A DNA stretch of 64,000 nucleotides from Daucus carota subsp. sativus (lineage: Eukaryota > Streptophyta > Magnoliopsida > Apiales > Apiaceae): positions 46,348,390-46,412,389 of the forward strand of contig NC_030384.2 of the NCBI RefSeq assembly GCF_001625215.2. The letters run 5' to 3'. A program made the translations under genes and the position numbers. The first letter of the stretch is position 1, and the number at the start of each line of letters is the position of its first letter. Under the pieces are notes generated by a model. It saw only the letters and a list, made by a program, of their open reading frames with translations. It ran no database searches and was not told the DNA's origin. This document shows positions 1-12,409 of this stretch, piece after piece.

Positions 1-1159
1 GTGCTACATTGTTATCTTATCATGGTTTACTGATCAAATAATTGAAACATTGCATTATACATGTAATCCTGTTGTCTTCATTTGGAAATTTTAATCCCAA
101 ATGGCCCATGGCAGTTGCTTTATGGGTATAATAGATATAGCTGGTTAGTGGTGCACACTTCTCAGTGGATATACAGTGTTGCTGTGTCATAGGGCTGTTC
201 TTTTCAAATTTGCCTTCCCTGCATTTTCCAAATTGGAATTCCTATATAAGATGCTCTGAGTGTTTGTGGAAGCCTATTGTCAACTTTTTCTGTTTGTCTA
301 TGTTTGGTTTCAAGTTTCTTTGGCTGCTTTTGCGTTTGGAATGCTGCATCTTTATGTCTCTATACATTGCTATAGAAATATTTTATTCATTACAGCATTT
401 TGCACTTCATTAATTAACCGTCCAATGGTTTATGATCTAATCTGAATTACTGGATAAAATATATGTAAGATCGCATCATATACACATAGTCCTGTTCAGT
501 AGTGGCTGTATTTGTGGCTAGGATACTTGAAAATTCTTCTCTCACTCACAAGTGAGAGAAAATAATATAGATACTAAAAAACTTAAGCATTTAAATGCAT
601 TAGTTGTGTTATCAAGTAATAATGGCACATATTATTAAGGATAATGAACTTATTTAGTTTAATAATGAAACTCTTGAGATATATGTACTAGTACTACTTA
701 TATATTTAACATATTAATATATGCCAAATCCCCCCGCACCCGAATCCTCGTAATTTTAGATTTCTGATTTATTGTATCCTCATACTATGCACCCGCACCT
801 ATGCTTCCTAAAATTGTGGTAATCCAAAATAGCACTTGATTATTGCTTCATAGTTTTAGTAGATATAAATTCTTGTTGACAGTGCATAGTGCAACTTGAA
901 AAGGGTTTACAATGTGGCTGTGCATAGGGAAATTTTCATTATCACCCTTTTGGCATGTTTCAAATTGGCCTATGGGTGTTCCTAGGTGTATATATTAATA
1001 TGTAAGTACTCATTATCATTTGTGAGATACAGTTATACACTCATGTTTTCTTTACTTGCTCAGTTTATTGCAGAAGTTTTACTGCAATAAACTGAGCAAG
1101 TAAAGAAAACTGAATCCAATTAAGATCTTGCTGACTGTTTTCTGTTTTCATGCAAACAG
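1..1159 (+). other. VPS16 intron (3' part), no exon recognised
   Basis: AT-rich sequence before the first recognisable VPS16 exon. The short open frames near 165-445 match nothing expected upstream of SALPPEQ. I read the stretch as the 3' part of a large intron ending in the AG at 1158-1159. It contains the 29-bp hairpin listed separately. Confidence 0.7.
1045..1110. repeat. Perfect 29-bp inverted repeat with 8-nt loop
   Basis: Positions 1045-1073 are the exact reverse complement of 1082-1110, separated by the 8 bases 1074-1081. Pairing stops abruptly on both sides. It lies 49 bases before the splice acceptor of the first visible VPS16 exon, so the RNA would carry a very stable stem in the intron. 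Confidence 0.95.
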
Positions 1160-4100
1160 TCAGCCCTTCCTCCTGAGCAGCTAGCTTGGTGTGGAATGGA
1201 TACTGTATTACTCTACTGGGATGATATGCTTTTAATGGTGGGTGTTGAAGACTCCGTACAGTACTTTTATGATGAACCACTTATCATTATCCCAGAGTGT
1301 GATGGAGCAAGAATTCTTTCTAACACAAGTATGGAAATCCTACAACGAGTTCCAGATTCCACTGTATCCATCTTTAAGATTGGTAGCACAGAACCTGCAG
1401 CACTACTTTATGATGCTTTGGAACATTTTGATCAAAGAAGTGCCAAGGTATTTATAAAAAAAGGTTTTGTATGAATCTAACTTACTATTGCGTCCTCATA
1501 TTATAAAGCATAATGTATATTGGTGGAAGGATGTACAGAAGCATGCAAAATGTAGCCCCTTGAGAGATTTTAATGGCAAGATTTTAATGCACATTTTTCT
1601 TTATCAAGTCAATGCTTCTATGCCTTTAAGGAGTAGAACATAGGTTTTTGACTGTAGCTTAGGGGAAATGAATTTAATAAAAGTCAGGTATGCCAAAGTA
1701 TTGTGTTTTGTTCAATGGGCCTATGTATTTTGACTTTTAGACGTTGGGCTTCTCTTTCTTATCTTTATGTTGTTAAGTTTCTTCTAGTTACTAGAAGATC
1801 TCTTTAGTAGAATATCTAATATCTAATATTTATGGGTTTAAGAAATTAATCTTAGAAATTTCTTGTTCATTTGAACAATCAATTTCTTGAGCTGTTTAAG
1901 AAAATAACTAACCTGAATTATGTGCAGTTGTATTACTTGTATACTAAAGGAAACTGATAGACAAAAAGCCAAAACTTAATATGAAAAAGAGAATTTTAGG
2001 TGGACTATGTATAGGTGAATTGTTTTTAATGACATGTACTGGATACAGGCTGATGAAAATCTGAGATTGATACGCTCCTCGCTGCCTGAAGCAGTAGAAG
2101 CATGTATTGATGCTGCTGGTCAAGAATTCAGCATTTCCCAACAAAGGAAACTACTAAGAGCTGGGAGTTATGGCCAAGCGTTTTGCAGGTGGGAGTAATA
2201 TGTTGTTAAACTACTCTAACAAAAAAATGATATACTTATTAGAACTTACGCAGTACTTAAAGTTAATGTATCTTCAATTCACACTTATGTTTTGCGTAAT
2301 AAGAGGACACTTGCATTCTGTTTGTCTTTCTGAGTAATTAAGAATGTGAAGAAATAAGAACTGGGTGCACAAATCTTTACAAGGAGGCAAAAGTCTTTTA
2401 AAATTTGCCCTGTTGAGACATACAATCTTATAACATGCCTCTAGGTATTTAGAGTTTTGAGCTAGAGCAATAGTATTTACGGAATACTCTTTATGCTGGC
2501 AAAAGAAAGCAGGCTCAGAAATATGTTACCCCGTTCGTCCAAAATTGGTAGTCCTTTTGACTTTATGCACATAATTTAAGATCAGAAAAAAGAAAGAGCT
2601 ACTAATTTGTTTTCTTTAATCTTCTTTTTGGAAATAAAAGTTTAATATCTAAGTTTTCCTTTTGAGGAGGAAAATTAAAAAATAGTGGAACTATATCTTT
2701 TTACACCTTAAAATACTTGCAAAGAAGTCAAAAAGGACTGCTAATTTTTCAAAAATAAATCCCCCCCCCCCCTTCCTGCCCAATACTTATTTTATTATTA
2801 CCGCGACCTTTTGCTATGACCTAATAGATTCTAGGCTGCATTTCCCCTATTGCCCTTGAAGCAGGGTTGTTTTTATGCCATCATAATAGAGGGTTTAGAA
2901 GTTGTAGCTGGTGTCATGGCACGCTGCTACACACCAACACAGTGAAAAGCTCTATTAATATGGTGACATGCAGAAATTCTCACCCCTCCAAATCCACCAC
3001 CTATGCGCACATCACCATTTGCACTCTGTTCCAGGTCTCTGCAATACTTTTTATTGTTCTGTTAGACTAATCGACAAGGATACCTATTAATCTTGTTTGG
3101 AGCATTGGATTCACATCTTTATAGCAAATTCACCAGTCTGGATTTTTATATAGTGATAACACGATGATCTTATATAGATCAATTTTTTTCCCCGTTAATT
3201 TATAAAGAACCAAGTACTTTGGTTTACTAATTTCATGCTTTTAACATAGTACAAGTAAGAAACAATCCATGTTCAAGCTTTCTTTGACTGAACCTTAGAG
3301 GTCATATTCTGTGCAAACTTTTCACGTGCACCATGACGATATAAAAAAAACACTATATATCCAGGGTCATTAACAGTTTTACATGATCTAGCATTCATTC
3401 CCCTAAGATAGCACATTAATGAGTCTGATTTTTCTCGGTAATGATATCCAGTTGGCTTTGACAGTCAATTTCAGCGAGATCGCATCCAAGAGATGTCTAA
3501 AATTTTACGGGTTTTAAATGCTGTACGTAACCCGGAGATTGGTATTTGTCTAAGTATTCAGCAGTATAAGGTATGCAAATATGTACATAAATAAGAACTT
3601 CTATTTCATTTTAGACACTTGTCCTTGTCAAGTAATCTTTGAAATCTGGCAGTTGCTTACACCGTCTGTGCTGATTGGCCGTTTGATAAATACACACCAT
3701 CACCTTTTAGCATTGAGGATATCAGAGTACCTTGGCATGGATCAAGTAAGTTTAGTGTTCGATTTGAGCTTTATTTACAGTACCTAAAGGCTCTTTTGAG
3801 TGAATGGCCATTAAATTGTTCATGTTATGCACTGATAAAGAACTGTAGAAGAAGTTTGAGCAAATTAAGAATATGCATGTGGTGAGGTTTGGAACAAGTA
3901 AATACTGGGTCACCTAAACAACTAGAAGAATGTAAATTAATTAATATATATATTTTTAAATCATAGACTAGCTTTTATTTTGGTCCTTTCAAATATAAGC
4001 TTCCATTCTCTATGAATTCTAAATTTTCCACTTTATTTCGGTTTATTGGGACCTGACTATCCAAACCTTATAATTTAGATACAATGTGGGTTTGACATAG

Positions 4101-7100
4101 ATTTTTTTTCTCCTCAACCAAACTGATTAAAGTTGTTCCTTTATAAAGATGTATGTACCTCTTTTGTACCCATACCACACCGGCAAACCATGCAACACTG
4201 CTTAAAAAGAGACTATTTAATCCTTTTATATTTTTAAGACAATCCCTCCCTTTTCATGTCAACCATCCGTCGGAATCAGTGTCCAGTACTTGGTTGTAGG
4301 GAGCATTAAATATATATGTATGTCCCACCAAGTTCTATTTTTCGCTTTGTGCAGGAAGTGGTGATTATGCACTGGGCATGTTTGAAGATTACAGCATCAT
4401 CTGCAATTCCAGATAGCACTCTTTTGGAGATCTTGCTTGAAAAGGTATTTGTTGAATTTCTAGGCAAACTTTTAAATCTCTAAACTTTTATGCATAAAGG
4501 GTGTCTGACAATGCTGTTCGTGAAATTTCAGCTAAAATTGTGCAAAGGGATATCTTATGCTGCAGTTGCTGCTCATGCAGATAAGAACGGCAGGAGGAAG
4601 TTAGCAGCTATGCTTGTAGAAAATGAACCACGTTCCTCCAAACAGGTTCTTATGTTGCTTAATAACCTTCATAAATTTTTGCCATTCTCTTTAATAATGA
4701 GAGAGTAGTCTCTTTTAAGCAATTGATTCTTGGTGATCATCTTGTTACTGACGATTGAGGTAATTAGTGTACTAATAGATATGTATGACTTCCGCACAGG
4801 TTCCTCTCTTGCTAAGCATAGGTGAAGAAGATGCAGCTTTGATGAAGGCAACTGAAAGTGGTGATACTGATCTTGTTTATCTCGTCTTGTTTCACATCTG
4901 GCAAAAGGTACCACATAGTTGTACGGTATAGATACATCACAGTACTAGTAGAAGCAGTGGCAAGTATAGGTGCTGCTCTGCAATGAGCATTTTCTCCTGG
5001 AATTTTAATCGTTTATATGTGTGACTGTGTTGTATATGTATAGCTTCATATATTACCTGTATTTAAACTTTAAGCAGATATGTAAGTACCTTTTCATATA
5101 TTCAGAGGCCAGCCTTGGAGTTTTTCGGGATGATCCGAGCGAGGCAACTGGCGCGGGACCTATTCTCAAATTATGCACGGTAAGTTTACCTTGTTAAAGT
5201 ATATATTCTGGTTGCTTCTTCTTCTTTCTTTTTTTCAAAGTTTCTATTAAACAGAAGTTATTCACCAATTGGACTCATGCAGGAGAGAGAAGGAATATAA
5301 AGTACAGACCCCACTGATTGTATTTTCTTAAATCTTATGTCTCAGATGCTATAGACATGAATTTCTGAAGGACTTCTTTCTCTCCAGTGGTCAGCTTCAG
5401 GTGATTTTGGTTTTTTTGTTTGATGAAGACAACAATCCTTCCTCACCTCTCCTCTTTAGCAGTTGTGTTTCTCGAGTATTTGGATTTTTTATAATGCTGG
5501 TTGATTCTAATTGTTACTTTTGAGTTTTGACAAGAGTTAATGGTCAAATTACAATGCTTGTACAAAGATCTAACTGACACTGTCCTTTTTAGGGCGATTA
5601 ATCGGACTTTGTCGATTTCACTTGTTACGTATGTATATTGGGACGAGTCAATGGTTGAATCACAATATGTTCTTGTATAAAGATTTAACAGACCCTCCTT
5701 GAGTTACCGGACTCTAAAAAACAGCAAACTCCAGTTTTTGGTTACTTTGTAGCTTTCAATTTTTTTCTGTTGGGCCTATATTGGAATTGTTTTAGTTGCT
5801 TAATTATATTTTCTAGTTTTTTCAAGTAGTCTGTCTGACAAATTTTTCTCACAACCTTTAAAACTGCTTAATTTTACAGGACGTTGCTTTTTTGTTGTTG
5901 AAAGAGTCATGGGAACTAGCTAAGAGTCCAATGGCAAGCAAAGGAGCACCTCTTCATGGTCCACGCATAAAACTTATTGAAAAGGCTCATAACCTTTTCT
6001 CAGAAACAAAGGAACATCTTTTTGAGTCAAAGGCAGCCGAAGAGCATGCAAAGTTGTTGAGGTGAGTTGTGTTTCTAATGCACATAACAAACTGGAAATA
6101 TATCATCTGTGATGTTTTCCATTTGGCCAAACTGTTGATTCAATATCTGGCATCAATCTATTTTCTTATGATTCAAAAATCCATAGTAAATATCAAAATA
6201 TTTTAAGTACCATTGTTCATATATGTGTTAAAACTTAAAAATAAAGCACATTTGGTTAGCACTTAACTGTACTTCGTGGTCAGAAAAGATATACTCATAG
6301 TTAGTAAATGACGCCATCACTGTACTTCATATGTCGTGTACATATTACTTGGATATCGCAGGCTTGTGTAACAGTCATGGTTTTAGTACAAACAGTAGTA
6401 AACTACTTGTCACCTTTTCATGTGAAATAGGTGACAAAATATGTGAATAACTCCTCAGTATATAATCTATCACAGAATATCTCCTTTTTTGTTCTGTCCT
6501 TGTTTTGGTCCTTGATCTATCGAGTTCATCCACTTTTTGATTTGTGATGGTCCAGTAATGACTACATGTCATATATGGTTCTCGAGCATCTAGCTACATA
6601 GTTTCACCATTGCATACCTTTATCTTAAATGAAATGGTAGCTGTTATCTTCTGTTTCTCATAATATAATCCAACATAACCCAACTCACTGACACTGCTCA
6701 TCATCAATTTTTAAATTTTTACAGAATTCAACATGAATTAGAAGTGACCACCAAGCAGCCAATTTTTGTGGATTCAAGTATCAGTGACACAATCCGCACA
6801 TGTATTGTACTGGGAAATCATCGTGCTGCTCTAAAAGTTAAAACTGAATTCAAGGTTACTGTTTTCTTATGGACCTTCTGTTAAAAAAGAAACATTGCAT
6901 CAATTAGTGCTCAATTATATTCTTTTAACTTTTTCTCACTTGTGTAATGATTGCTGATCAGGTTTCAGAAAAGCGATGGTATTGGCTTAAAGTTTTTGCC
7001 CTGGCAACAATTAGGGACTGGGATGCACTAGAGAAATTTTCGAAGGAGAAAAGGCCACCAATTGGTAATATTTTTTTTAATCTTGTAATGCGTCCTTGCA

Positions 7101-7744
7101 AGTTGCATCTTACGTTGACCTTTGCCAAAATTTGATATGTTAAGATGAGGTTGGTCATTGTAAAATGGTACTTGTATGTTGTTATCTCTTTCATACTACA
7201 AGCAGAGTTCTTTACCTGGACATTAAAGGCATTCCATCATTTATTTATTTACACTTGATGAGTAAAGTCGAATATAGTTGTCTATCTTAAAAGAATGTTC
7301 ACTTTTGTTGCTTCTTTTCAACTAGTAGCTAAATATTCATCTTCTCTCTGATGCCTTGTCTATACAGGTTATCGGCCTTTTGTGGAGGCATGTACGGATG
7401 CAGATGAGAAAGGAGAAGCTTTGAAGTATATCCCAAAATTAGCAGATCCTCGAGAAAAGGCTGAGGTAATCTTAAGTGGAATATGTTAGTTTAACATTAA
7501 AACTATATCTGTTGCAGTTTAATTCCTATATGTGTAGTGAAGTTCAGGTGCTGAGGAGAAAAGCTGTGTTAAACTTGTGCAGGCCTATGCTCGAATTGGC
7601 ATGGCAAAGGAAGCAGCAGATGCTGCTTCACAGGCTAAAGATGGTGAACTGCTAGCACGTTTGAAGTTAACTTTTGCACAAAATGCAGCAGCTTCATCAA
7701 TTTTTGATACTCTTAGGGATCGTCTGTCCTTTCCAGGGGCATGA
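1160..7744 (+). CDS. VPS16: VPS16 / VACUOLELESS1 homologue, 3' part (5' end outside window)
   Basis: Core subunit of the HOPS/CORVET tethering complexes, which dock membranes at the late endosome and vacuole. Fourteen exons are visible: 1160-1447, 2049-2188, 3465-3570, 3653-3745, 4355-4444, 4532-4645, 4800-4907, 5106-5179, 5346-5400, 5880-6061, 6725-6854, 6962-7064, 7368-7465 and 7583-7744. They keep frame and give 580 residues ending in FPGA. The first begins SALPPEQLAWCG, the end of the N-terminal beta-propeller region; the rest is the helical VPS16 C-terminal domain, with blocks such as LRLIRSSLPEAVEACID, HHLLALRISEYLG and RRKLAAMLVENEPRS. The plant protein is usually about 840 residues, so roughly 260 N-terminal residues lie upstream. 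All introns are GT-AG. An AATAAA at about 8023 is a plausible polyadenylation signal. The family call is very sure; exon edges rest on frame and splice consensus. Confidence 0.95.
2527..2772. repeat. Degenerate MITE-like repeat ending in C12, in VPS16 intron
   Basis: The left end carries GGTAGTCCTTTTGACTT (about 2547). The right side carries its inverted copy (AAGTCAAAAAGGACTGCTA, about 2727). This is the pattern of a Stowaway-like MITE with decayed ends. A run of twelve C residues at 2761-2772 sits where the right terminus would be. No target duplication is clear. Confidence 0.45.
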
Positions 7745-8136
7745 TCATCTCTGCAAAGATGTAATCCTCTCTCTCAAATTTTTATTGTGACAAAATCATA
7801 GTTAACCCTTTTCTGTGTATTTACTATGTTAGTATATAATATAATGAGAAGTTCCGGGTCTCTGTAAAGTTTAGCGGCTGTTCATTTCCTTTAATTTTTT
7901 TGTAAATGTTTTATAATGTGTGCTGAACACTGCATATTTTGTGTGTACACAACTATTTGTAATTTTATTTTTTATTTTTAAATGTCATCTACTTTTCGGA
8001 AGCAAGTACTCATGTGCCAACAATAAACTTTGTCATAAAAAACTTGGGCAAAGCTAATTACAAACCTTTAAAACCTACAGTATAAGATTGGTGCAGGAGT
8101 ACTGCTTTTTCTTCGTACAAAACTTGATGAACCTTA
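7745..8136. other. Convergent 3' UTR space between VPS16 and the chloroplast protein gene
   Basis: About 390 AT-rich bases hold the 3' UTRs of the two converging genes. The VPS16 3' UTR probably ends soon after AATAAA at 8023-8028. No further gene is seen. Confidence 0.6.
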
Positions 8137-9181
8137 TCATGGAAAAAGCTGCACATAACCAGTGGCAATAGCTATTCCTAGTATAAGTAGTGGTGGAAGA
8201 AGGACAAAGGCACCAATGGTGGCGAAGAAAGTTGAATCATTTCTCTTAGAAACTTGATTCAGGTATGTCTGTCTTTTGATGTTTCGCTTCTGCGAGATGG
8301 TTAGGAACTTTGGACTATATTTTTTTAGATTCTTCCCTAAAGGTATCGTGAAATCATCATCTCGATCACCAACCAGCTGAGCAAGCTGATCCCGTATTGT
8401 GATACCACCGCTCTCGGAACCTGAAAATTAAACTTCATTGGTCATATGTATACATAGGAGTGTTGCCTGACAAGTGAACAAGATCAGACATACCGTCGGC
8501 AGATGATGACCCTGAGGATGTAAGTTGGTCTAAGAGGTCTAGCTGCGATTGAGCAGAAGAAAAAGACCCTTGTCAAGAAAAAAACAATGGAGGACTGTCA
8601 GAAATCGCAAACAATACTTTCTTTGTCATCAAATGGGGAAAAAAAAATCTTAATAGTCACATCTGAATATTATTGCGATATGAGTTTTAGGGACATCTGA
8701 GTAATCCTTCTGTTATAAAAATTATTTCGAACTATATCCTATGACAGTCTTTCAAATTTTATTGCAGAAATGTTGTGAAACTTACTGATGCTTGGCTCAC
8801 CTTCATATATATCAACTAATGCAGTGAATATTCACTTTCCCAGGATTACAAAGCATAAAAATATAAGCCTAAGTGCCAAACACAGTGTTCTGCTATTGCT
8901 AAAAAATATAGACACCACAACTCACAAGGCGCTTCTCGACCATGTAACAAGTACTGATTGCATATATAGTATGAATTGTGTATATACTAACCAGAGTAAG
9001 TAGCAACGTCTTCTTGATCCGCAAGGCCGCCTTCCGTTCCTTCAGAGAAAGCAGTCACTCCAAAAGAAGAAGATGAAGGTGGAGAGAAGGCAATATGGAC
9101 GTAGAGATTTTTGGGTTTTGGTAAGGAACAGGGTTTAGAGGGAATGGAAGAAAATAGTGTTGTAGCATTCAAGCTGGCCAT
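8137..9181 (-). CDS. Small chloroplast-targeted single-span membrane protein, family not recognised
   Basis: Three exons read on the minus strand (8992-9181, 8494-8568, 8137-8420) join in frame to 182 residues. The start MASLNATTLFSSIPSK is rich in Ser, Thr and Pro with few acidic residues, typical of a chloroplast transit peptide. An in-frame ATG 48 bases upstream is less likely because it would bury that signal. The mature part has a short amphipathic stretch (LDLLDQLTSSG) and a basic segment (KNLKKYSPKFLTISQKRNIK). A hydrophobic helix near the C-terminus (TFFATIGAFVLLPPLLILG) precedes the end GYVQLFP. That layout suggests a thylakoid or envelope protein with most of its mass on one side. 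I do not recognise the family with certainty and assign no function. It converges with VPS16 and is nuclear-encoded. Confidence 0.82.
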
Positions 9182-9474
9182 GATATAGTAAAAGCTTTGA
9201 TCTGCCCATTGTGTTTCAGAGGTTAACAATCACAAAATTCATTTTGTCTGAGTTGGGGATACTTGAAATCAGTGGATAAAGATCAAGAGTGAACCTACTC
9301 CACATAATAATATTTGGTGGGGTTATACATAAGAGTGACGATGAGACCTTGTAGTTTTTGCGTCCAAACAATTAGTAACGATATTTTTAACTACGCGAAA
9401 AAAGTGTAAAAGCAATCAGTTCTATTTTTTTTTCCGCAAGCATAAAAAATGGCAGGTGTTTTTCTCTTTTGACT
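9182..9474 (-). promoter_or_regulatory. Upstream region of the chloroplast protein gene
   Basis: About 290 bases between the ATG and the start of the transposon-derived region. It should hold the 5' UTR and promoter. No certain TATA box could be fixed. Confidence 0.35.
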
Positions 9475-10850
9475 TCACAAATTTTCGAAAGATGGCCCGT
9501 AATAACCAAAATATGAAAAGTAAGGCCCAGATTACCTCAATTTGATAAAATGGCCGTGAATGACCATAAGAGACGTGCAGGAAGTAGCGTTTTTATATAA
9601 TAAAAACACGCTACTTCGTGTAGCGTCTTCTACTTTTAACAAAAAAGAAGACGCTACTTGAAGTAGTGTTTATAAACTTTTTATTATATGTTTATTTATA
9701 AATAAAATTAACAACAAATTTATAGTCGTTAACATTTAGGGTTTATATTTGGATTTTAAAATGATTAATTTAAACATTAAATTAAATTGACTGACAGTTA
9801 GGGTTTATGATTGAGGGTGTAGGGCCGGTAGATCCTACTCCCTCGAGCCTAAACCCTAATTAATGCGAGCCTGCAGGGCCGAAGGCTCTAAAGCCGAGAA
9901 ACCGGCGAAATAAATAAATTTACAACCGTTAACATTTAGGGTGGGTTGCAGAATGATTAATTCGTACTGTATATTAAATTGGCCAACGGTTAGGGTTTAG
10001 GATTGAGGGTGTAGGGCCGGTAGGCCCTACTCCCTCGAGCCTAAACCCTAATTAAGCGAGGCTGAAGGGCCGAAGGCCCTGAAGCCGAGACGCCGGCGGA
10101 ATAAATAAATTTACAACCGTTAACATTTAGGGTTTAGGTTTGGGTTGCAGAATGATTAATTCGTACTGTATATTAAATTGGCCGACGGTTAGGGTTTAGG
10201 ATTGAGGGTGTAGGGCCGGTAGGCCCTACTCCCTCGAGCCTAAACCCTAATTAATGCGAGGCTGCAGGGCCGAAGGCCCTAAAGCCGAGAAACCAGTTTA
10301 AAAAATAAATTAACAGTCGTTAACATTTAGGGTTTATGTTTGGGATTTTAGAATAATTAATTTATATTTTAAATTAAATTGACTGACGGTTAGAGTTTAG
10401 GACTGATTTTAGAAAAATTAATATTTGAGAACAAAAAAACAAAACAAACGCCAAGGGAATTAACGTTTTAATTTATAATAAAAGAGAAACGTCATATGAG
10501 GTGGCGTTTGATCTTAACAAAAACCCCAAAACAATAAAACATGCATTAAACGCTATTGTGTATAACGTTTTGGCAGATAAAAGAAGCCCATTACAAAGGC
10601 CCATCAAATATAAAGCAGCAAATGAATTCAGGTTGAACGTGATATCAAGTAGCGTCTTCCTGATTTTATAAAAATCAAATGACCTAAACGCTACATCGTG
10701 TAGCGTCTTACATCTTTTAATAAAGACGCTACACCAGCCGCGTCTCTATTGGTCAGTGAGGGCCAATTTCCGGATATTTTGATATTTGGGGCATTTCCAC
10801 CTCAAATTTGGTTATTTGGGGCCCAAACCCCAAATTTTCCCGGAAACACG
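9475..10850. mobile_element. Foldback / Mutator-like non-autonomous element with internal tandem repeats
   Basis: The outer ~110 bases are imperfect inverted repeats. From about 9494 the left end reads GGCCC, AATAACCAAA, GGCC, TGACCATAAGAGACG, GTAGCGT in order. The reverse complement of the right end (about 10840 back to 10720) gives the same blocks in the same order. Inside each end are palindromic GCTAC/GTAGC motifs. The centre holds about four tandem units (listed separately). There is no transposase frame, so any copy would depend on an element elsewhere. Exact ends and target duplication are unclear. Confidence 0.65.
9728..10400. repeat. Tandem ~200-bp units, each with a telomere-motif hairpin
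   Basis: Units begin with GTTAACATTTAGGG at 9728, 9928, 10119 and 10319, giving periods of 200, 191 and 200 bases; the fourth is partial. Each full unit has TTAGGGTTTAGG on one side and CCTAAACCCTAA on the other. Between them sit GAGGG, GTAGGGCC and GGCCCTAC, CCCTC. The whole can fold into a stem of about 29 bp with few mismatches. A second small GC hairpin (GGGCCGAAGGCCCT) follows. Confidence 0.85.
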
Positions 10851-10872
10851 TCATATTAGAATGAATGGTGTT

Positions 10873-12409
10873 AGTGAATGAACTAAGCAGCTTGTGCTTC
10901 GTGAAAACAGGAGCATGAACTTTGTCATTCCATTTTGCATATGAACAAAAGGCCCCTAAAATTAGTAGTAACTTTTTACCTTTTCCCATCCATATTGGAT
11001 GAGGTATCCTTTTACTATTATCATTACATACAAGTATATTCAATATAGAAGTCTTTTAGAAAACTTCTCCACCGGACCGGCGCGAGAAAGGTGCTGGGGA
11101 GTCGTAAACGAAGTCAGCTGAAGAAAAAAACAGTAAGTAATCAACTACGCTAGCGAGCAGAGTATTGATTTATCATGTATTTACGCGTCTATTAAGTTGT
11201 GTTTGTGGGATCTTCGATTTGGACTTTCCGGCGCGATTGGTACCACGACATCTTCGATCAGAGCCTACAGATTTCGACCACTTTGCTTGTATCATTTGTT
11301 CATCACGTTTTTAATTTTCCCCATTTTTGCACATATGACATATACCAGCTTCATTTGGTATGTAATCTCTTGTCTCTATTCTGTTGATCAACCCTTTATT
11401 CTTTTATCATATCATTATGTTCCTTTCTTTTTAAGTGATTCAGAATATTGTTGTTTATATTGTTTGTAAGAAAATTGAAATCTTGTTTTTTTTAATTGGT
11501 TTTTTACTGTCCGTGTGAATTAGGTTTTTGATTTATCATTTAGATGTGATTTATATTTTTGATTTGTTATAAATCACAATATGTTGGAACTATGTAACAT
11601 CTTGGTCGGTGGTGGTGCTGGTGGTGTAGCGGTGGTTGTTCCGGCGGCTGAATCCGTTATGTTTTTGAATCCATAATTATTATGAATTTGATTTTTAGGC
11701 AATAATTCTTTTTTTTTTAAATTGGAGTGGCTTTAATTACGGATCCGTTTTGTTGACTATTTATTATTGGACTCTATTAGCATCAATTTGAATAGTTACA
11801 TTTTAAATTGTGATTGTGATTGGATAGATACTTTTTATGAATATTCAATACCATTTATGAGAGTCATTAAGAATGACTTTATTGTGCCTTTAATGACTTT
11901 ATTGTGCCTTTGATGGCTTTTTGTTCCACTTATGGATGCCATTTTTATGGCTTTGTTTACCATTTTGTAGATCATTATATTTCATATATTTAATTACATT
12001 TTAAACTTTGTTTTTATTGCTCACTTAAATTTTAATTTTCATGTGTCTAACCAAAGGATTATCCTTTGGTTAGAAATTAATTAATATTTTTATATTATTT
12101 TATTTTCTATCTATTTTTGTTATATAAAATCTTTTGTTTATATATATGCGTGATTTTCTTGTATATTGATTTATGTTTTGTTTGATTTGTTTTTTTCAGG
12201 ATACTTTGGAAGCGAGCTGTTACGGGACTTATGGGTTTTTCTTTTCTAATTCATTTAAGCTTTATTGTCTAAGCGTCCGGAGTTATGCTTGCATGATTTT
12301 CGGTTAGATGATAAACTTTCTTGAAAGAAAGAAATCCCGGATGCGGTTTATTGTATTTCGATACAATTCATCTACGAATGTAGACCTTACAAAAAAAAAA
12401 AAAAAGCGT
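10873..12409 (+). mobile_element. Retroposed insert with poly(A) tail and 14-bp target duplication
   Basis: GAATGAATGGTGTT occurs at 10859-10872 and again at 12410-12423, directly after a run of fifteen A at 12391-12405. A long direct repeat bracketing a poly(A) end is the mark of non-LTR (LINE-machinery) insertion. The ~1.54-kb body has no long open frame. It holds a GC-richer 5' part (about 11065-11290), a T-rich middle with possible splice sites (GT near 11359, AG near 12199), and a 3' block at 12200-12390. It could be a decayed LINE or a retroposed non-coding transcript. Confidence 0.6.
12047..12073. repeat. Perfect 13-bp-arm palindrome
   Basis: CTAACCAAAGGAT is followed by one base and then its exact reverse complement. 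It lies inside the retroposed insert and has no obvious role. Confidence 0.9.

Noticed and set aside
165..445. Additional VPS16 exon or separate small gene near the left edge
   Set aside because: The two open frames show no similarity to the VPS16 region expected before SALPPEQ and have no splice continuity.
9728..10400. Interstitial telomere array
   Set aside because: The telomere-like motifs occur as single units in inverted pairs within a ~200-bp repeat, not as a direct TTTAGGG array.
11197..11469. Small gene inside the retroposed insert
   Set aside because: Two overlapping frames are open over the same bases, neither has a recognisable motif, and both run into T-rich intron-like sequence.
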